Shown here piece by piece: positions 10,616-20,298 of a stretch of DNA of 64,000 nucleotides. The stretch spans positions 24,000,139 through 24,064,138 of the forward strand of contig OY743168.1 in NCBI GenBank assembly GCA_963555705.1, in the 5' to 3' direction. The translations under genes were made by a program, and so were the position numbers. The notes beneath the pieces were generated by a model. That model was not told the origin of the DNA and made no database searches. It worked only from the letters and a program-made list of their open reading frames with translations. Origin of the DNA: Ligustrum vulgare (lineage: Eukaryota; Streptophyta; Magnoliopsida; Lamiales; Oleaceae). Position 1 is the first letter of the stretch; the number at the start of each line of letters is the position of its first letter.

Positions 10616-11477
10616 TGTGATCCAGACAACGGATACAAGCCCGCACAAAGATCCGTTGAAGATCAAAGGAGGACCGATGACTCGATTACAAGCAAAAAGC
10701 AAAAAGGGACAATGAAGCAATGGACAAGTTAGTTCAAGAAACAATGGCTAAAACAATGTTCGTGTCATCAAAAGAAGCAAGTTCCATGTTGGGACCGAGC
10801 CAAAACGAAGAGTGGATCAACCTCATTCAAGCCGACGAAGAAAATTGCAATTTTTCAAAATTCACGGTCGTAACCAACCTACTGTTGAAAACTGTGATTT
10901 GAAGAAAATTGGACTTACGGCCGTAACGTATATTTGTCACGGCCGTAACGCAGCCTCGGATCAAAAACAAGATTTTCAGAAATTTGGCTTACGGCCGTAA
11001 AAATAGTCTCACGGCCGTAATGTTGGAACAGAAAGGGCCTTACGGCCGTAAAGTGAAGGTTCACGGCCGTAAATAATTATACGCGTGAATTTAGGAATTT
11101 TATTTATTTCCTTATTCTTTGGTATTTGTTTCCTAGTTTAATTAAAACGCTAAACCTAGTTTTGACCCTATTTATAGGGATGTAATTTTCATTATTCATT
11201 AGACAACTTTGATATTAATATTGAGAGGCAAATTTCTTTCACAATCTTTATTCTTCATTGAATAAAATTCGAACTTGCGAGTTTAATTCTTGTTTGTTCA
11301 AATCTTGGGTGAGATTTATTTTCATTGTGATCAAGAGGTCAACATATCAATTGATTGTGTTAGTTGCTTGGTTCAATTAATTTGAATCAATCTCTAAATC
11401 GTGATTCTTTGGCGTTCTTGGGTCGATTCCAATAACTTGTGGGTTGCGTAGCTACAATTGCTACGTGGTTTGCATCA
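10616..11477 (+). mobile_element. CRM-lineage 5' LTR
   Basis: It starts TGTGATCCAGAC and ends TTTGCATCA, 862 bp, followed by the PBS. Its first 110 bp match the 3' end of the pol ORF at 16,650-16,760, so the pol C-terminus is encoded within the LTR, as known for CRM elements. A TATA box (TATTTATAGGG, near 11,169) follows an array of ACGGCCGTAA motifs. Confidence 0.85.
10864..11072 (+). promoter_or_regulatory. Array of palindromic ACGGCCGTAA motifs in the CRM LTR
   Basis: Six perfect ACGGCCGTAA copies start at 10,917, 10,939, 10,991, 11,011, 11,042 and 11,063, and one variant ACGGTCGTAA starts at 10,864. The core ACGGCCGT is its own reverse complement. Most copies come in pairs 20-22 bp apart, about two helical turns. 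The array lies 100-300 bp before the LTR TATA box, where an enhancer would be expected. No known factor is assigned. Confidence 0.7.
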
Positions 11478-11479
11478 TC

Positions 11480-11491
11480 TGGTATCAGAGC
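11480..11491 (+). other. CRM primer-binding site
   Basis: TGGTATCAGAGC, two bases after the LTR end, complementary to the 3' end of initiator tRNA-Met. Confidence 0.9.
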
Positions 11492-12052
11492 TTAGGCTCC
11501 AAAAATCAAGGTTATATCTTTTGTTTTTCTTGAGTCGTTCTTTAATCTTGTTCTTCGTGTTCTTCCAGTTCTTGAGTCTTTAATCCAAAAAGTGTCACAA
11601 AAAAAATTCAATAGTCGTTATTTCCTTCGTTTGTTATCCAAATTAAATATCGTTTGTTTCGTCTTTCTCGAAGTTGAATTTTCGAGAAATCTAAAATAAA
11701 AAAAACGAAAATTCTCAGTCCAATTACAATAGCAGTTATTTGATTTCAAAAAAATATATATTCTTGACTCAATCCTAGTTTCCATAAAAGTGTCAAGTTC
11801 TATATCAAGTCAAATTCCATTCTCTAAAGGTCTTCTTCAAGTTTTCCAAACAGTTCATAGAATTCTCACTTTTACTCGATTTGAATCATTCGGGCTTAAA
11901 CTTGTTTGAGTTCGGGTTCTTTCTTTGAAGCAATTGGGGTGAATGCAATTGAGTGGAAAAAGGCAGAGAGGTGAGATCAATAGAGGGTAAAAGCCAAATT
12001 TGAGTGATACACGAGCGAAATACACGTGAGGCATATAATATTTAGTTTTAGG

Positions 12053-13738
12053 ATGTCTGAACAATCTGCTACTACAAAAAACAACGATCAAGTCAACATG
12101 ACGGAAGAGATGGTACAACGGTTTGAGCGGTTGTTTGGGGATGTGATAGGTAGGCTAGAAAGGCTTGAGCAACCTCGAGAAATGCCTAATGCCCGCAGGC
12201 AAGGTGGGCAAGGTCGTAGAGTAGAAGGGATCGATGAGAATGAAGAAGGTAGTGATTTTGACGATGGGGTAATTGTGGATAGAGTAATTAGGCATGGAAG
12301 AAGGGATAGAGATCTTGGTGGTGATAGGATGGATGGTAGTATGAGCAACATCAAAATGACAATTCCGTCATTCAAGGGTAGGAGTGATCCGGAAGCATAC
12401 CTAGAATGGGAAAAGAAGATGGAGTTAATTTTCAATTGCTACACTTATTCGGAAGAGAAAAAGGTTAAGGTAGCTGTACTTGAATTCTCCGATTACGCTA
12501 TTACTTGGTGGGATCAATTGGTGACTTCTAGGAGGAGGAATCGCGAGAGGTCCGTTAGTACTTGGGATGAATTAAAAACTATCATGAGAAAGAAGTTCGT
12601 TCCTAGTCATTACCATCGGGAGCTTCATCAAAAGTTACAAAGTCTGTACCAAGGATCAAAGAGTGTGGAGGATTATCATAAGGAGATGGAGATGTTGATG
12701 ATTAGAGCTAATGTAGATGAGGATAGGGAGGCTACGATGGCTCGATTTTTGAATGGGTTGAATAGGGATATAGCTAATGTGGTTGAATTGCAACATTATT
12801 TGGAGATGGAAGATATGTTGCAGGTGGCTATAAAGGTGGAGAAGCAATTAAAGAAAAAGGGAACAGCAAGGTATCAATCTGGTTCTACTTCTTCTTGGAA
12901 GCCGAAGTGGGAAAATAAAGGAGATGGGGCTGTTTCTAAAGGAAAGTTTGAAGCACCAAAAGGGAAGTTTGAGGCACGAAAAGGGAAGGAGGAACAAGCT
13001 AGTAAATTCGTACCTAAAGGGGAACCTCAACCATCTAGGAGTAGAGACATTCAATGCTTCAAATGTTTAGGGAGAGGACATGTGGCATCTCAATGTCCTA
13101 ATAGGCGAGTGATACTTGTGAGGAAGGATGGAGCCATGGAGAGTGATAGTGAGGAAGAGGATTATAGCGATATGCCGGCGTTGGAGGAAGTATGTGATGA
13201 TGAGGATGTGTTATCCGGGGAGTATGGCGAATTATTAGTGGCAAGGCGAGCTCTTAGTGCCCAAATCAACACGGATGATTTGGAACAACAACGGGAGAAC
13301 ATATTCCATACACGATGTCGTATTAATAACAAGGTATGTAGTATGATTATTGATGGTGGTAGTTGCACTAACGTCGCTAGTACTATACTTGTTGAAAAAT
13401 TAGGATTACCTTTGTTAAAACATCCTAAACCTTATAGGCTTCAATGGTTAAATGATAGTGGAGAAATTAAGGTGAATAAGAGGGTGTTGGTGAGTTTCTC
13501 TATTGGTAGCTATGCGGATGATGTTATGTGTGATGTGGTTCCTATGCATGTCAGGCACATTTTGTTGGGTAGACCTTGGCAATATGATTGGAAGGTAATG
13601 CATGATGGGTATAAAAATAGGTATAGCTTTACCAAAGGGGGAAAAACCATTACACTTGCACCATTGACGCCGTCACAAGTGTATGAAGATCAAATAAAAC
13701 TGAAAAATGATGAAAAAAAAAAGAGTAAGGGAAAATGA
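12053..13738 (+). CDS. CRM element gag-protease
   Basis: The first ATG in context is at 12,053 (MSEQSATTK), giving about 561 residues. The capsid core contains [20 protein letters not shown] and [23 protein letters not shown] zinc knuckle, [14 protein letters not shown], lies near residue 340, and a retroviral-type protease start, [13 protein letters not shown], near residue 440. The frame is open throughout and ends in the lysine-rich protease-RT linker at TGA 13,736-13,738. In related plant elements gag and pol usually form one frame. Here the stop overlaps the ATG of the next frame, just after a run of nine or more A residues, so an indel or a programmed shift is possible. Confidence 0.9.
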   Translation: MSEQSATTKNNDQVNMTEEMVQRFERLFGDVIGRLERLEQPREMPNARRQGGQGRRVEGIDENEEGSDFDDGVIVDRVIRHGRRDRDLGGDRMDGSMSNIKMTIPSFKGRSDPEAYLEWEKKMELIFNCYTYSEEKKVKVAVLEFSDYAITWWDQLVTSRRRNRERSVSTWDELKTIMRKKFVPSHYHRELHQKLQSLYQGSKSVEDYHKEMEMLMIRANVDEDREATMARFLNGLNRDIANVVELQHYLEMEDMLQVAIKVEKQLKKKGTARYQSGSTSSWKPKWENKGDGAVSKGKFEAPKGKFEARKGKEEQASKFVPKGEPQPSRSRDIQCFKCLGRGHVASQCPNRRVILVRKDGAMESDSEEEDYSDMPALEEVCDDEDVLSGEYGELLVARRALSAQINTDDLEQQRENIFHTRCRINNKVCSMIIDGGSCTNVASTILVEKLGLPLLKHPKPYRLQWLNDSGEIKVNKRVLVSFSIGSYADDVMCDVVPMHVRHILLGRPWQYDWKVMHDGYKNRYSFTKGGKTITLAPLTPSQVYEDQIKLKNDEKKKSKGK

Positions 13739-16700
13739 GAGAAAGAGAGTTGAGGCCACGACCTCAGAAAAAGGAGAGAAAAGAGAGTTGGAGCCACGAC
13801 TCCAGAAAAAGGAGAGGCGAGAGAAAAAAGGAGTGTTGGGTACATACCTCAGAAAAAGGAGAGGGAGCAAAGAGTGCCAGAAAAGAAAGAAAAATGAGTT
13901 TCTATGCAAAAAGGAGTGAGATCAAAAAGGCATTCATGGAAGAACGGCCAATGGTTCTTCTGCTATACAAGGAATCATTCATTGCATTTGATGAAACTAA
14001 CAAATCCCTCCCTAGTTTGGCTATTTCTTTATTGCAGGAATTCGAGGATATATTTCCCGATGACATACCTAGTGGGTTACCACCCATTCGAGGTATTGAA
14101 CATCAAATTGATTTTGTACCTGGAGCAGTCATTTCGAACCGCCCCACTTATCGAAGTAACCCCGAGGAGACGAAGGAGCTCCAAAGGCAAGTGGAGGACT
14201 TGATGAGCAAAGGGTATATAAGGGAAAGTATGACTCCATGTTCCGTACCCGTGTTACTTGTGCCCAAAAAGGACGAGACGTGGAGAATGTGTGTTGATTG
14301 TAGGGCCATCAACAACATAACGGTAAAGTATCGTCATCCTATTCCTAGGTTAGATGATATGTTGGATGAATTGCATGGCTCTAGCATATTTAGTAAAATT
14401 GACCTTAAGAGTGGTTATCATCAAATTCGAATGAAAGAAGGAGATGAGTGGAAAACTGCTTTTAAAACTAAGTATGGACTGTATGAATGGTTAGTAATGC
14501 CTTTTGGACTTACTAATGCACCGAGCACATTTATGCGTTTAATGAATCATGTTTTACGTGCATTTATAGGTAAATTCGTTGTAGTTTACTTCGATGATAT
14601 CTTGATATATAGTAAAACTTTGAATGAGCATATGGAGCATGTTAGGTGTGTGCTTGTGGTTTTAAGACAAGAGCAACTTTTTGCTAATTTTAAAAAGTGT
14701 GATTTTTGCATGGAAAAAGTTGTGTTTCTTGGCTATGTGGTTAGTGCTAAAGGAATAGAAGTAGATGAAGAAAAAATCAAAGCTATTAAAGAATGGCCAA
14801 CACCTAAAAGCATAACTGAGATTAGGAGTTTTCATGGCTTGGCTAGTTTTTATAGGCGCTTTGTTAAAAATTTTAGCACGATTGCCGCACCACTCACAGA
14901 AATTGTCAAAAAAAGTGTAGGGTTTAAATGGGGTGTAGAACAGGAGCATGCATTTGATACTATCAAAAATATGTTATGTAAAGCACTGGTTTTATCACTT
15001 CCTAACTTTGACAAGGCTTTTGAGATTGAATGTGATGCCTCAGGGCTAGGCATTGGAGCTGTTTTAATGCAGGATCAAAGACCAATCGCCTATTTTAGTG
15101 AAAAACTAAAAGGGGCTGCACTTAATTACCCCACATATGACAAGGAGTTATACTCACTTGTGCGCGCTTTGGAGACATGGCAACATTACTTGTGGCCACG
15201 GGAGTTCGTGATACACACTGATCATGAATCCTTGAAGCATTTGAGGGGTCAAGCTAAGCTGAGTAAGAGACATGCAAGGTGGGTAGAATTCATCGAAACA
15301 TTTCCCTATGTCATCCGATACAAACAAGGTAAGGAAAATGTGGTGGCAGATGCATTGTCTCGAAGGTATGTTCTTTTAAATTCTTTAAATTCTAAATTAC
15401 TTGGATTTGAATACATTAAGGACATGTATGTTAGTGATCCGGACTTCTCTAGTATTTATGATTCATGTGGTAAAGGTGCTGTGGATAAATTCTTTAAACA
15501 TGATGATTATTTATTCCGAGAAAATAAATTGTGTGTCCCTAGGTGCTCAATGAGGGAGTTACTTGTGAGAGAGGCCCATAGTGGAGGTCTAATGGGTCAT
15601 TTTGGAATTAAAAAGACCATCGAAATCCTAAGTGAACATTTCTATTGGCCTAAGATGAAGATTGATGTGGTTCGGGTTTGTAATAGATGCATTACTTGTA
15701 AGAAGGCTAAATCTAGGATTAAACCCCATGGATTATATATGCCTTTACCCGTCCCTAGTGAACCTTGGGTCGATATCTCTATGGATTTTGTTTTGGGACT
15801 ACCTAGGACTAAGAAGGGAAGAGATTCAATTTTTGTGGTAGTAGATCGCTTTAGTAAAATGGCACATTTCATACCATGCCACAAAACTGATGATGCTACT
15901 AACATAGCTGAAATTTTCTTTCGGGAAGTCGTACGCTTACATGGGGTTCCTAAAAGTATTGTCTCGGATAGGGATGTTAAGTTCCTTAGTCATTTTTGGA
16001 GGGTCTTGTGGAACAAATTAGGTACAAAACTACTTTTCTCTACAACTTGTCACCCACAGACCGATGGACAAACCGAGGTAGTAAATAGGACAATGATTCA
16101 ATTGTTGCGCACGATAATCAATAAAAATCTGAAAAATTGGGAAGAGTGTTTACCATTTATTGAATTTGCATATAATAGGGCTATACATTCTACTACTTCT
16201 TATTCACCATTTGAAATTGTTTATGGTTTTAATCCGCTAACACCATTGGATTTAATTCCTTTACCTGTGAATGAACGTAGTAGTTTAGATGGAAAGAAAA
16301 AGGCTGAGATGGTTAAGGCACTCCACGACAAGGTGAGGTTGGCAATTGAGAAGAAAAATGAACATTATGCTTCGCAGGCTAACAAAGGAAGAAAAAGTGT
16401 CATATTTGAACCCGGTGATTGGGTTTGGGTACATTTGAGAAAGGAGCGGTTTCCAGAACAACGCAAGTCAAAGTTACAGCCGCGAGGAGATGGTCCATTC
16501 CAAGTGATCGAAAGGATCAACAACAATGCCTATAAACTCGATCTTCCTGGTGAGTATAATGTTTCGGCGTCATTTAATGTTTCTGATCTATCTCCATTTG
16601 ATGCAGGTACAGATTCGAGGTCGAATCCTTTCGAAGAGGGAGGGGATGATGTGATCCAGACCACGGATACAAGTCCGCACAAAGATCCGTTGAAGATCAA

Positions 16701-16803
16701 AGGAGGACCGATGACTCGATTGCAAGCAAAGAGGGCCAATGAAGCAATGGACAAGTTAGTATCACAGTATGATACTTATGATTATATTAGTATCACATTA
16801 TGA
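13735..16803 (+). CDS. CRM element pol (RT-RNase H-integrase with C-terminal CR-type tail)
   Basis: A 1,022-residue open frame. The highly charged linker runs to residue 60. RT starts with [18 protein letters not shown] and has [12 protein letters not shown] as catalytic motif. RNase H has [15 protein letters not shown] and ADALSRR. The integrase has an HHCC zinc finger ([10 protein letters not shown] ... [11 protein letters not shown]) and a DDE core ([18 protein letters not shown] and the glutamate of DGQTEVVNR). The C-terminus, [19 protein letters not shown], matches the CR-type tail of CRM centromeric retrotransposons and lies inside the 3' LTR. All catalytic residues are present. The last residues ([14 protein letters not shown]) come from adjoining Mutator-element DNA. 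Confidence 0.92.
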   Translation: MRERELRPRPQKKERKESWSHDSRKRRGERKKECWVHTSEKGEGAKSARKERKMSFYAKRSEIKKAFMEERPMVLLLYKESFIAFDETNKSLPSLAISLLQEFEDIFPDDIPSGLPPIRGIEHQIDFVPGAVISNRPTYRSNPEETKELQRQVEDLMSKGYIRESMTPCSVPVLLVPKKDETWRMCVDCRAINNITVKYRHPIPRLDDMLDELHGSSIFSKIDLKSGYHQIRMKEGDEWKTAFKTKYGLYEWLVMPFGLTNAPSTFMRLMNHVLRAFIGKFVVVYFDDILIYSKTLNEHMEHVRCVLVVLRQEQLFANFKKCDFCMEKVVFLGYVVSAKGIEVDEEKIKAIKEWPTPKSITEIRSFHGLASFYRRFVKNFSTIAAPLTEIVKKSVGFKWGVEQEHAFDTIKNMLCKALVLSLPNFDKAFEIECDASGLGIGAVLMQDQRPIAYFSEKLKGAALNYPTYDKELYSLVRALETWQHYLWPREFVIHTDHESLKHLRGQAKLSKRHARWVEFIETFPYVIRYKQGKENVVADALSRRYVLLNSLNSKLLGFEYIKDMYVSDPDFSSIYDSCGKGAVDKFFKHDDYLFRENKLCVPRCSMRELLVREAHSGGLMGHFGIKKTIEILSEHFYWPKMKIDVVRVCNRCITCKKAKSRIKPHGLYMPLPVPSEPWVDISMDFVLGLPRTKKGRDSIFVVVDRFSKMAHFIPCHKTDDATNIAEIFFREVVRLHGVPKSIVSDRDVKFLSHFWRVLWNKLGTKLLFSTTCHPQTDGQTEVVNRTMIQLLRTIINKNLKNWEECLPFIEFAYNRAIHSTTSYSPFEIVYGFNPLTPLDLIPLPVNERSSLDGKKKAEMVKALHDKVRLAIEKKNEHYASQANKGRKSVIFEPGDWVWVHLRKERFPEQRKSKLQPRGDGPFQVIERINNNAYKLDLPGEYNVSASFNVSDLSPFDAGTDSRSNPFEEGGDDVIQTTDTSPHKDPLKIKGGPMTRLQAKRANEAMDKLVSQYDTYDYISITL
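16650..16760 (+). mobile_element. CRM 3' LTR, truncated after about 110 bp
   Basis: After the purine-rich GAGGGAGGGGATGA, the LTR starts TGTGATCCAGACC and follows the 5' LTR with a few substitutions and one 6-bp gap. It stops at GACAAGTTAGT, where the 5' LTR goes on to CAAGAAAC. About 750 bp of LTR and the right-hand duplication are missing. Confidence 0.85.
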
Positions 16804-17110
16804 TACTCATAATAGTTTTCATTTTTTTTAGTATCACAATATTATAATTATGATATTTTTTTAATTTTTTTAGTATCATAATGTGATACTTTTGATGTTT
16901 TTCAATTTTTTCTAGTATCTCAATGTGATACTTATGATACTTTTTCACTTTTTTCTAGTATCACAATGTGAAACTTACGATACTTTTCGATTTTTCTAGC
17001 ATTACAACTTGATACTTTACAAATTTTTATGATACTTTGTCTCTGATATAAAATCAAACATTTTTCGTACATTTTTTTTTAATATCATAGCTTGATACTT
17101 TACAAATCTA
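16761..17110. repeat. GTGATAC/GATACTTT degenerate array in Mutator-like element 1
   Basis: About ten irregular copies of TAGTATCACAATGTGATAC- and GATACTTTT-like units. Similar motifs fill 51,430-51,690 in the second Mutator-like element. No coding potential. Confidence 0.75.
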
Positions 17111-18324
17111 AACATTTTTCATACACAATTTACTATTCACTACATTTTCACCATTTTTATGCATTATATTCTTCGCTACAATTCACGTACTGCCCAAATC
17201 AAAAGAGCATTCCCAGTTCCCAAACCTAAACGAGCTGTCCCTCATTTGAAAGATCTCTCATAAAAGAAGAGAGACAGAGCAGCATTAAGACTCCATTTCA
17301 GCTAAATATGCTATGTAGTAGAACAATTTCCTACTCATCTAGGGCCAAAGCCAATCTGATTTCGAATCTGGGAAACTACTAGGATCGAAGCTCGTGAATT
17401 GCTCCTTCTTCGGTGTGGTGGGTTCTGGCTTTGCAGGTAAGTGTTGAGTGTTCTCTACCTTAGGTCTCCCCTATTTCAGCAGTTACAGATTTTATTGTCG
17501 ATGATTGTGGCTGGGTTTGTGATTGTGAACGGGTTTCGGTCCTAATTTGTCGTGTGAGTGTATCTCGTTGTGGACTTGAAGTCAACTTTACAGGTCTGTA
17601 CGGTCTCTCCTTCATCCATTTGTTACCAATTCTAGCTGGGTTTGTGGATTCTTTGATTTTTGGGGGGTTGTGGTAGTGAGTTTCGGGATTGGTGTTTAGG
17701 TGGTGCCGTGCTGTGCGGTTTGGATGTGCGTGGTGGCAGGCGACCCAACGTGTGGTGAGGGAGATGGTTGATTTATGTGTTGCAGATGTGATTTGTCGGC
17801 AGGCGATGGTGGTGGTGAGTTGGTGGCAGGCGGTGGAGGTGGTGGTAGTCAGTTGGTGGCAGGAGGTGGCAGTGGTAGGCGCTGGGCAAAGAAGATGACA
17901 GGTACTAGGCGAAGAAGACAAGGAAGTATTTTTCAAAAATTTTCTTTTGCATAGTAAAAATCATTTTTGTTACGTAAAGATAGTAATTTGTGCAATTAAC
18001 CCTAAAAAATATTTATATTAATTGGATTGGATCAATTTAATTTTGTTTTAATCCAATTAAGTCTATTAAATAAAGTTTCCTAAAATGGCAGGTAAAAATG
18101 ACGGGAAACTATGTGCGGATTTATGTGACGGCTATATTGTTATTATATATATTAACATAAGATGATTGGGACTCTCTTCTAGAGAAAGATCAGGTTGGTG
18201 GCTAATTGTTTAATTTGTTGCTTTGACAAAAACAAAATAAATTGAAAAGGACTTTTGGGAAAATATAAGTCAATGGACACCTAATGCACTCCTAAGTTTC
18301 TATCATATCAACAATTGAGTTGAT

Positions 18325-18587
18325 GGCCCCCAGGGCACATCTCCAAGTGGCAAAGGGGATGGGTGGTAAGTGCTCAGCGCAGCTGTGTGCTTGGTTCGAT
18401 TCCCCGCAAGGTGGAATTGACCTTGTGGCAAGCGGGAGTTATTGAGCGTTTCTCATGCTTACCATAAGCCCTTCCACCCTGGCTCCTTGGAGGCATAACC
18501 TGGATTTACCTTCCCGAACCAATGGCCTTGGGCGTGGTCGGTTCGGGCCCTCAGGGTGTGGGCTACACCTTTTTTTTTTTTTTTTTT
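18325..18587 (+). mobile_element. tRNA-derived SINE with poly(T) tail, copy A
   Basis: It starts GGCCCCCAGGGCACATCTCC and ends GGGCTACACC followed by about twenty T. A B-box-like GGTTCGATTCC lies near 18,393 and an A-box-like TGGTAAGTGCTC before it, which indicates a pol III promoter of tRNA origin. Copy B at 31,643-31,850 shares its start, the GGAGGCATAACCT block and the end. The flanking duplication TTAAATAAAGT (18,066-18,076 and 18,588-18,598) encloses an extra 248 bp on the 5' side. Confidence 0.8.
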
Positions 18588-19115
18588 TTAAATAAAGTCC
18601 ACTAAAGCCTACCTAAAAGAAGTCCATGGATGAGGCTCATCCTACTTTTCAAAACACTAACCATTTTATTTATTTATTTAAATAATGGAGATGGTTACAA
18701 AGTTTCTCTATAAATAGGACCATTGGTCCATGAAAAAAGAAAAGAGAGAGAAAAGAAAAGCAAGAAAAAAGAATTGCAGGTGAAGAATACAAAAATTCTC
18801 TCAAGCTTTGAGCCAAATCCAAATCCAAGAAGATCAAAATCTTCTTCAATCAAAGCAAGTCCAAATCGCAAGTTCAAATCCAAGTCTCGAGTTTCAAGTG
18901 TCAAACAAGCAATCTCTCAACAAATCAAGTTTTTCAAAAAATTCAGAAGTCCAGGAATTAAGCCACGTGGCCCCTTGTCTTCAAACATGCAGATCGTTAA
19001 TCAGAGGATTTTGCAATTTTGCATTTACAAGAGCTGTCCACTTTTATTTTCTCAAATTCAATTTGTAATAATTTCAGTATTTTTAATAATACATCGAAAT
19101 TCATCATACATACCC

Positions 19116-20298
19116 ACAGCTTCATTGATACGAGGTTGGTACAGGCATTGGGGTATGAAATTGAAGACTACAAGCCAATGGACAGTCAGAGTGGCTAATG
19201 GTAAAAAATTGGATAGCAGAGGGATGAAACATCCTTTATGTTGGAAGATGCAGGACTATGAATTCCGGTTTAGGTTGAGGACTCTCCCTGGGGGGCAGCG
19301 ACGTTGTGCTAGGTATTAATTGGCTCAGCCAATTTGGACCAATGGTTTGTGATTTTAGAGCAGGTTATATCAATCTTGATTACAATAGCGCGAAGGTTAC
19401 ACTAGGCAGCGAGGATGCTATTAGTTTTAGTATGATGACAAGGAAACAAATGGAAGAATGGATGCAAACTCAAGAGTATGGTATAGTAGCTCAACTATGT
19501 TCCATTACGAAGAAGAAGGACGGAAGCTGGAGATTTTGTGTTTATTTTAGACAGCTAAACAGTCTTACCGTGAAGGATAAATACCCCATACCCCGAATTG
19601 ATGAATTGCTGGATGAATCATTCAGGGCAAAATACTTCTCCAAAATTGACCTGAGAGCTGGATATCACCAGATTAGGGTCAAAGCAGATGATATATACAA
19701 GACTGCCTTCCGGACTCACCAGAGCCTTTATGAGTTTAGGGTCATGCCCTTCGGGTTAACTAATGCCCTGGCGACCTTTCAAAGCCTTATGAACAAGATA
19801 TTTGCTGCCCATTTGAGGAAATTCGTAGTAGTATTTTCTGATGATATCTTGGTATGCCCTAGCATGTCTGATCATTGTTTTCATTTTAAATTGGTTTTGG
19901 GAATTCCTAGAAAACATCAGTTATATGCCAAACTCAGTAAGTGTGCATTTGGTCAAATCAACATTGAATATTTGGGGCATATAATCAGTTATGAGGGAGT
20001 ATCAGCCGACCCCCGGAAAGTGGAAGCTATGGGGTTGTGGCCTACACCAAAGAACTTAAAACAGCTGAGGGGATTTCTTGGTTTAACTAGATACTACAGG
20101 AAACTCGTGCGAGGTTATGGAACGGTGGCCAAACCACTTACAGATTTACTAAGAAGGTCTCGCCTTTGAATGGAATGAAGCGGCTACAATGGCTTTCCAG
20201 GAGTTGAAAGAAGCCATGAGCTCTACCCCTACATTGGCTATGCCTGACTTTAATCATCCTTTTGTGATCGAAACGGACGCTTGTTATGGGGGCATAGG
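19116..20298 (+). pseudogene. gypsy-1 protease end, RT and RNase H start
   Basis: Resumes the protease (HSFIDTRLVQALGY, then VVLGINWLSQFGPMVCDF) with frame errors before 19,306. RT follows with an internal deletion of roughly 100 residues: the linker before KKKDGSWRFCVYFRQLNSL is missing. The catalytic tetrad is changed to FSDD (VVVFSDDILV), so the enzyme would be inactive. The frame breaks near 20,160, and RNase H (IETDACYGGIG) is cut at 20,298 by the element at 20,299-30,817. Confidence 0.9.

Larger units (their letters stand above)
10481..18002. mobile_element. Mutator-like non-autonomous element 1 (split by a CRM element)
   Basis: Its flanks are a perfect 9-bp duplication TAAAAAATA (10,472-10,480 and 18,003-18,011) within the Tat-type LTR. 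The ends GGGCTCTTCACAAA and, on the other strand, GGGTTAATTGCACAAA are only weakly inverted. A 9-bp duplication is the mark of Mutator-like elements. The element itself is 10,481-10,615 plus about 16,761-18,002, roughly 1.4 kb; the rest is the CRM retrotransposon. It contains an array of GTGATAC/GATACTTT motifs (16,761-17,110), a GCAG/GTAAGT splice-like site near 17,438 and a G-rich gene-like stretch (17,640-17,900) with no recognised protein. Confidence 0.75.
10463..19110 (+). mobile_element. Tat-type solo LTR, disrupted by later insertions
   Basis: The LTR is present as 10,463-10,480 and 18,003-19,110. It starts TGTAGACATT, ends CATCATACA and is flanked by perfect 5-bp TACCC duplications (10,458-10,462 and 19,111-19,115) inside the gypsy-1 protease. 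It matches, in the other orientation, the 3' LTR at 57,162-57,814, including the CTATAAATAGGAC promoter region and a purine-rich leader. No internal region remains. It holds a Mutator-like element (10,481-18,002) and a SINE insertion (18,077-18,587). Confidence 0.85.

Noticed and set aside
17460..17936. Open frames of 158 aa (minus) and 69 aa (plus) rich in Thr/His or Val/Trp
   Set aside because: Opposite readings of one G/T-rich stretch in a Mutator-like element; repetitive composition and no homology recognised.
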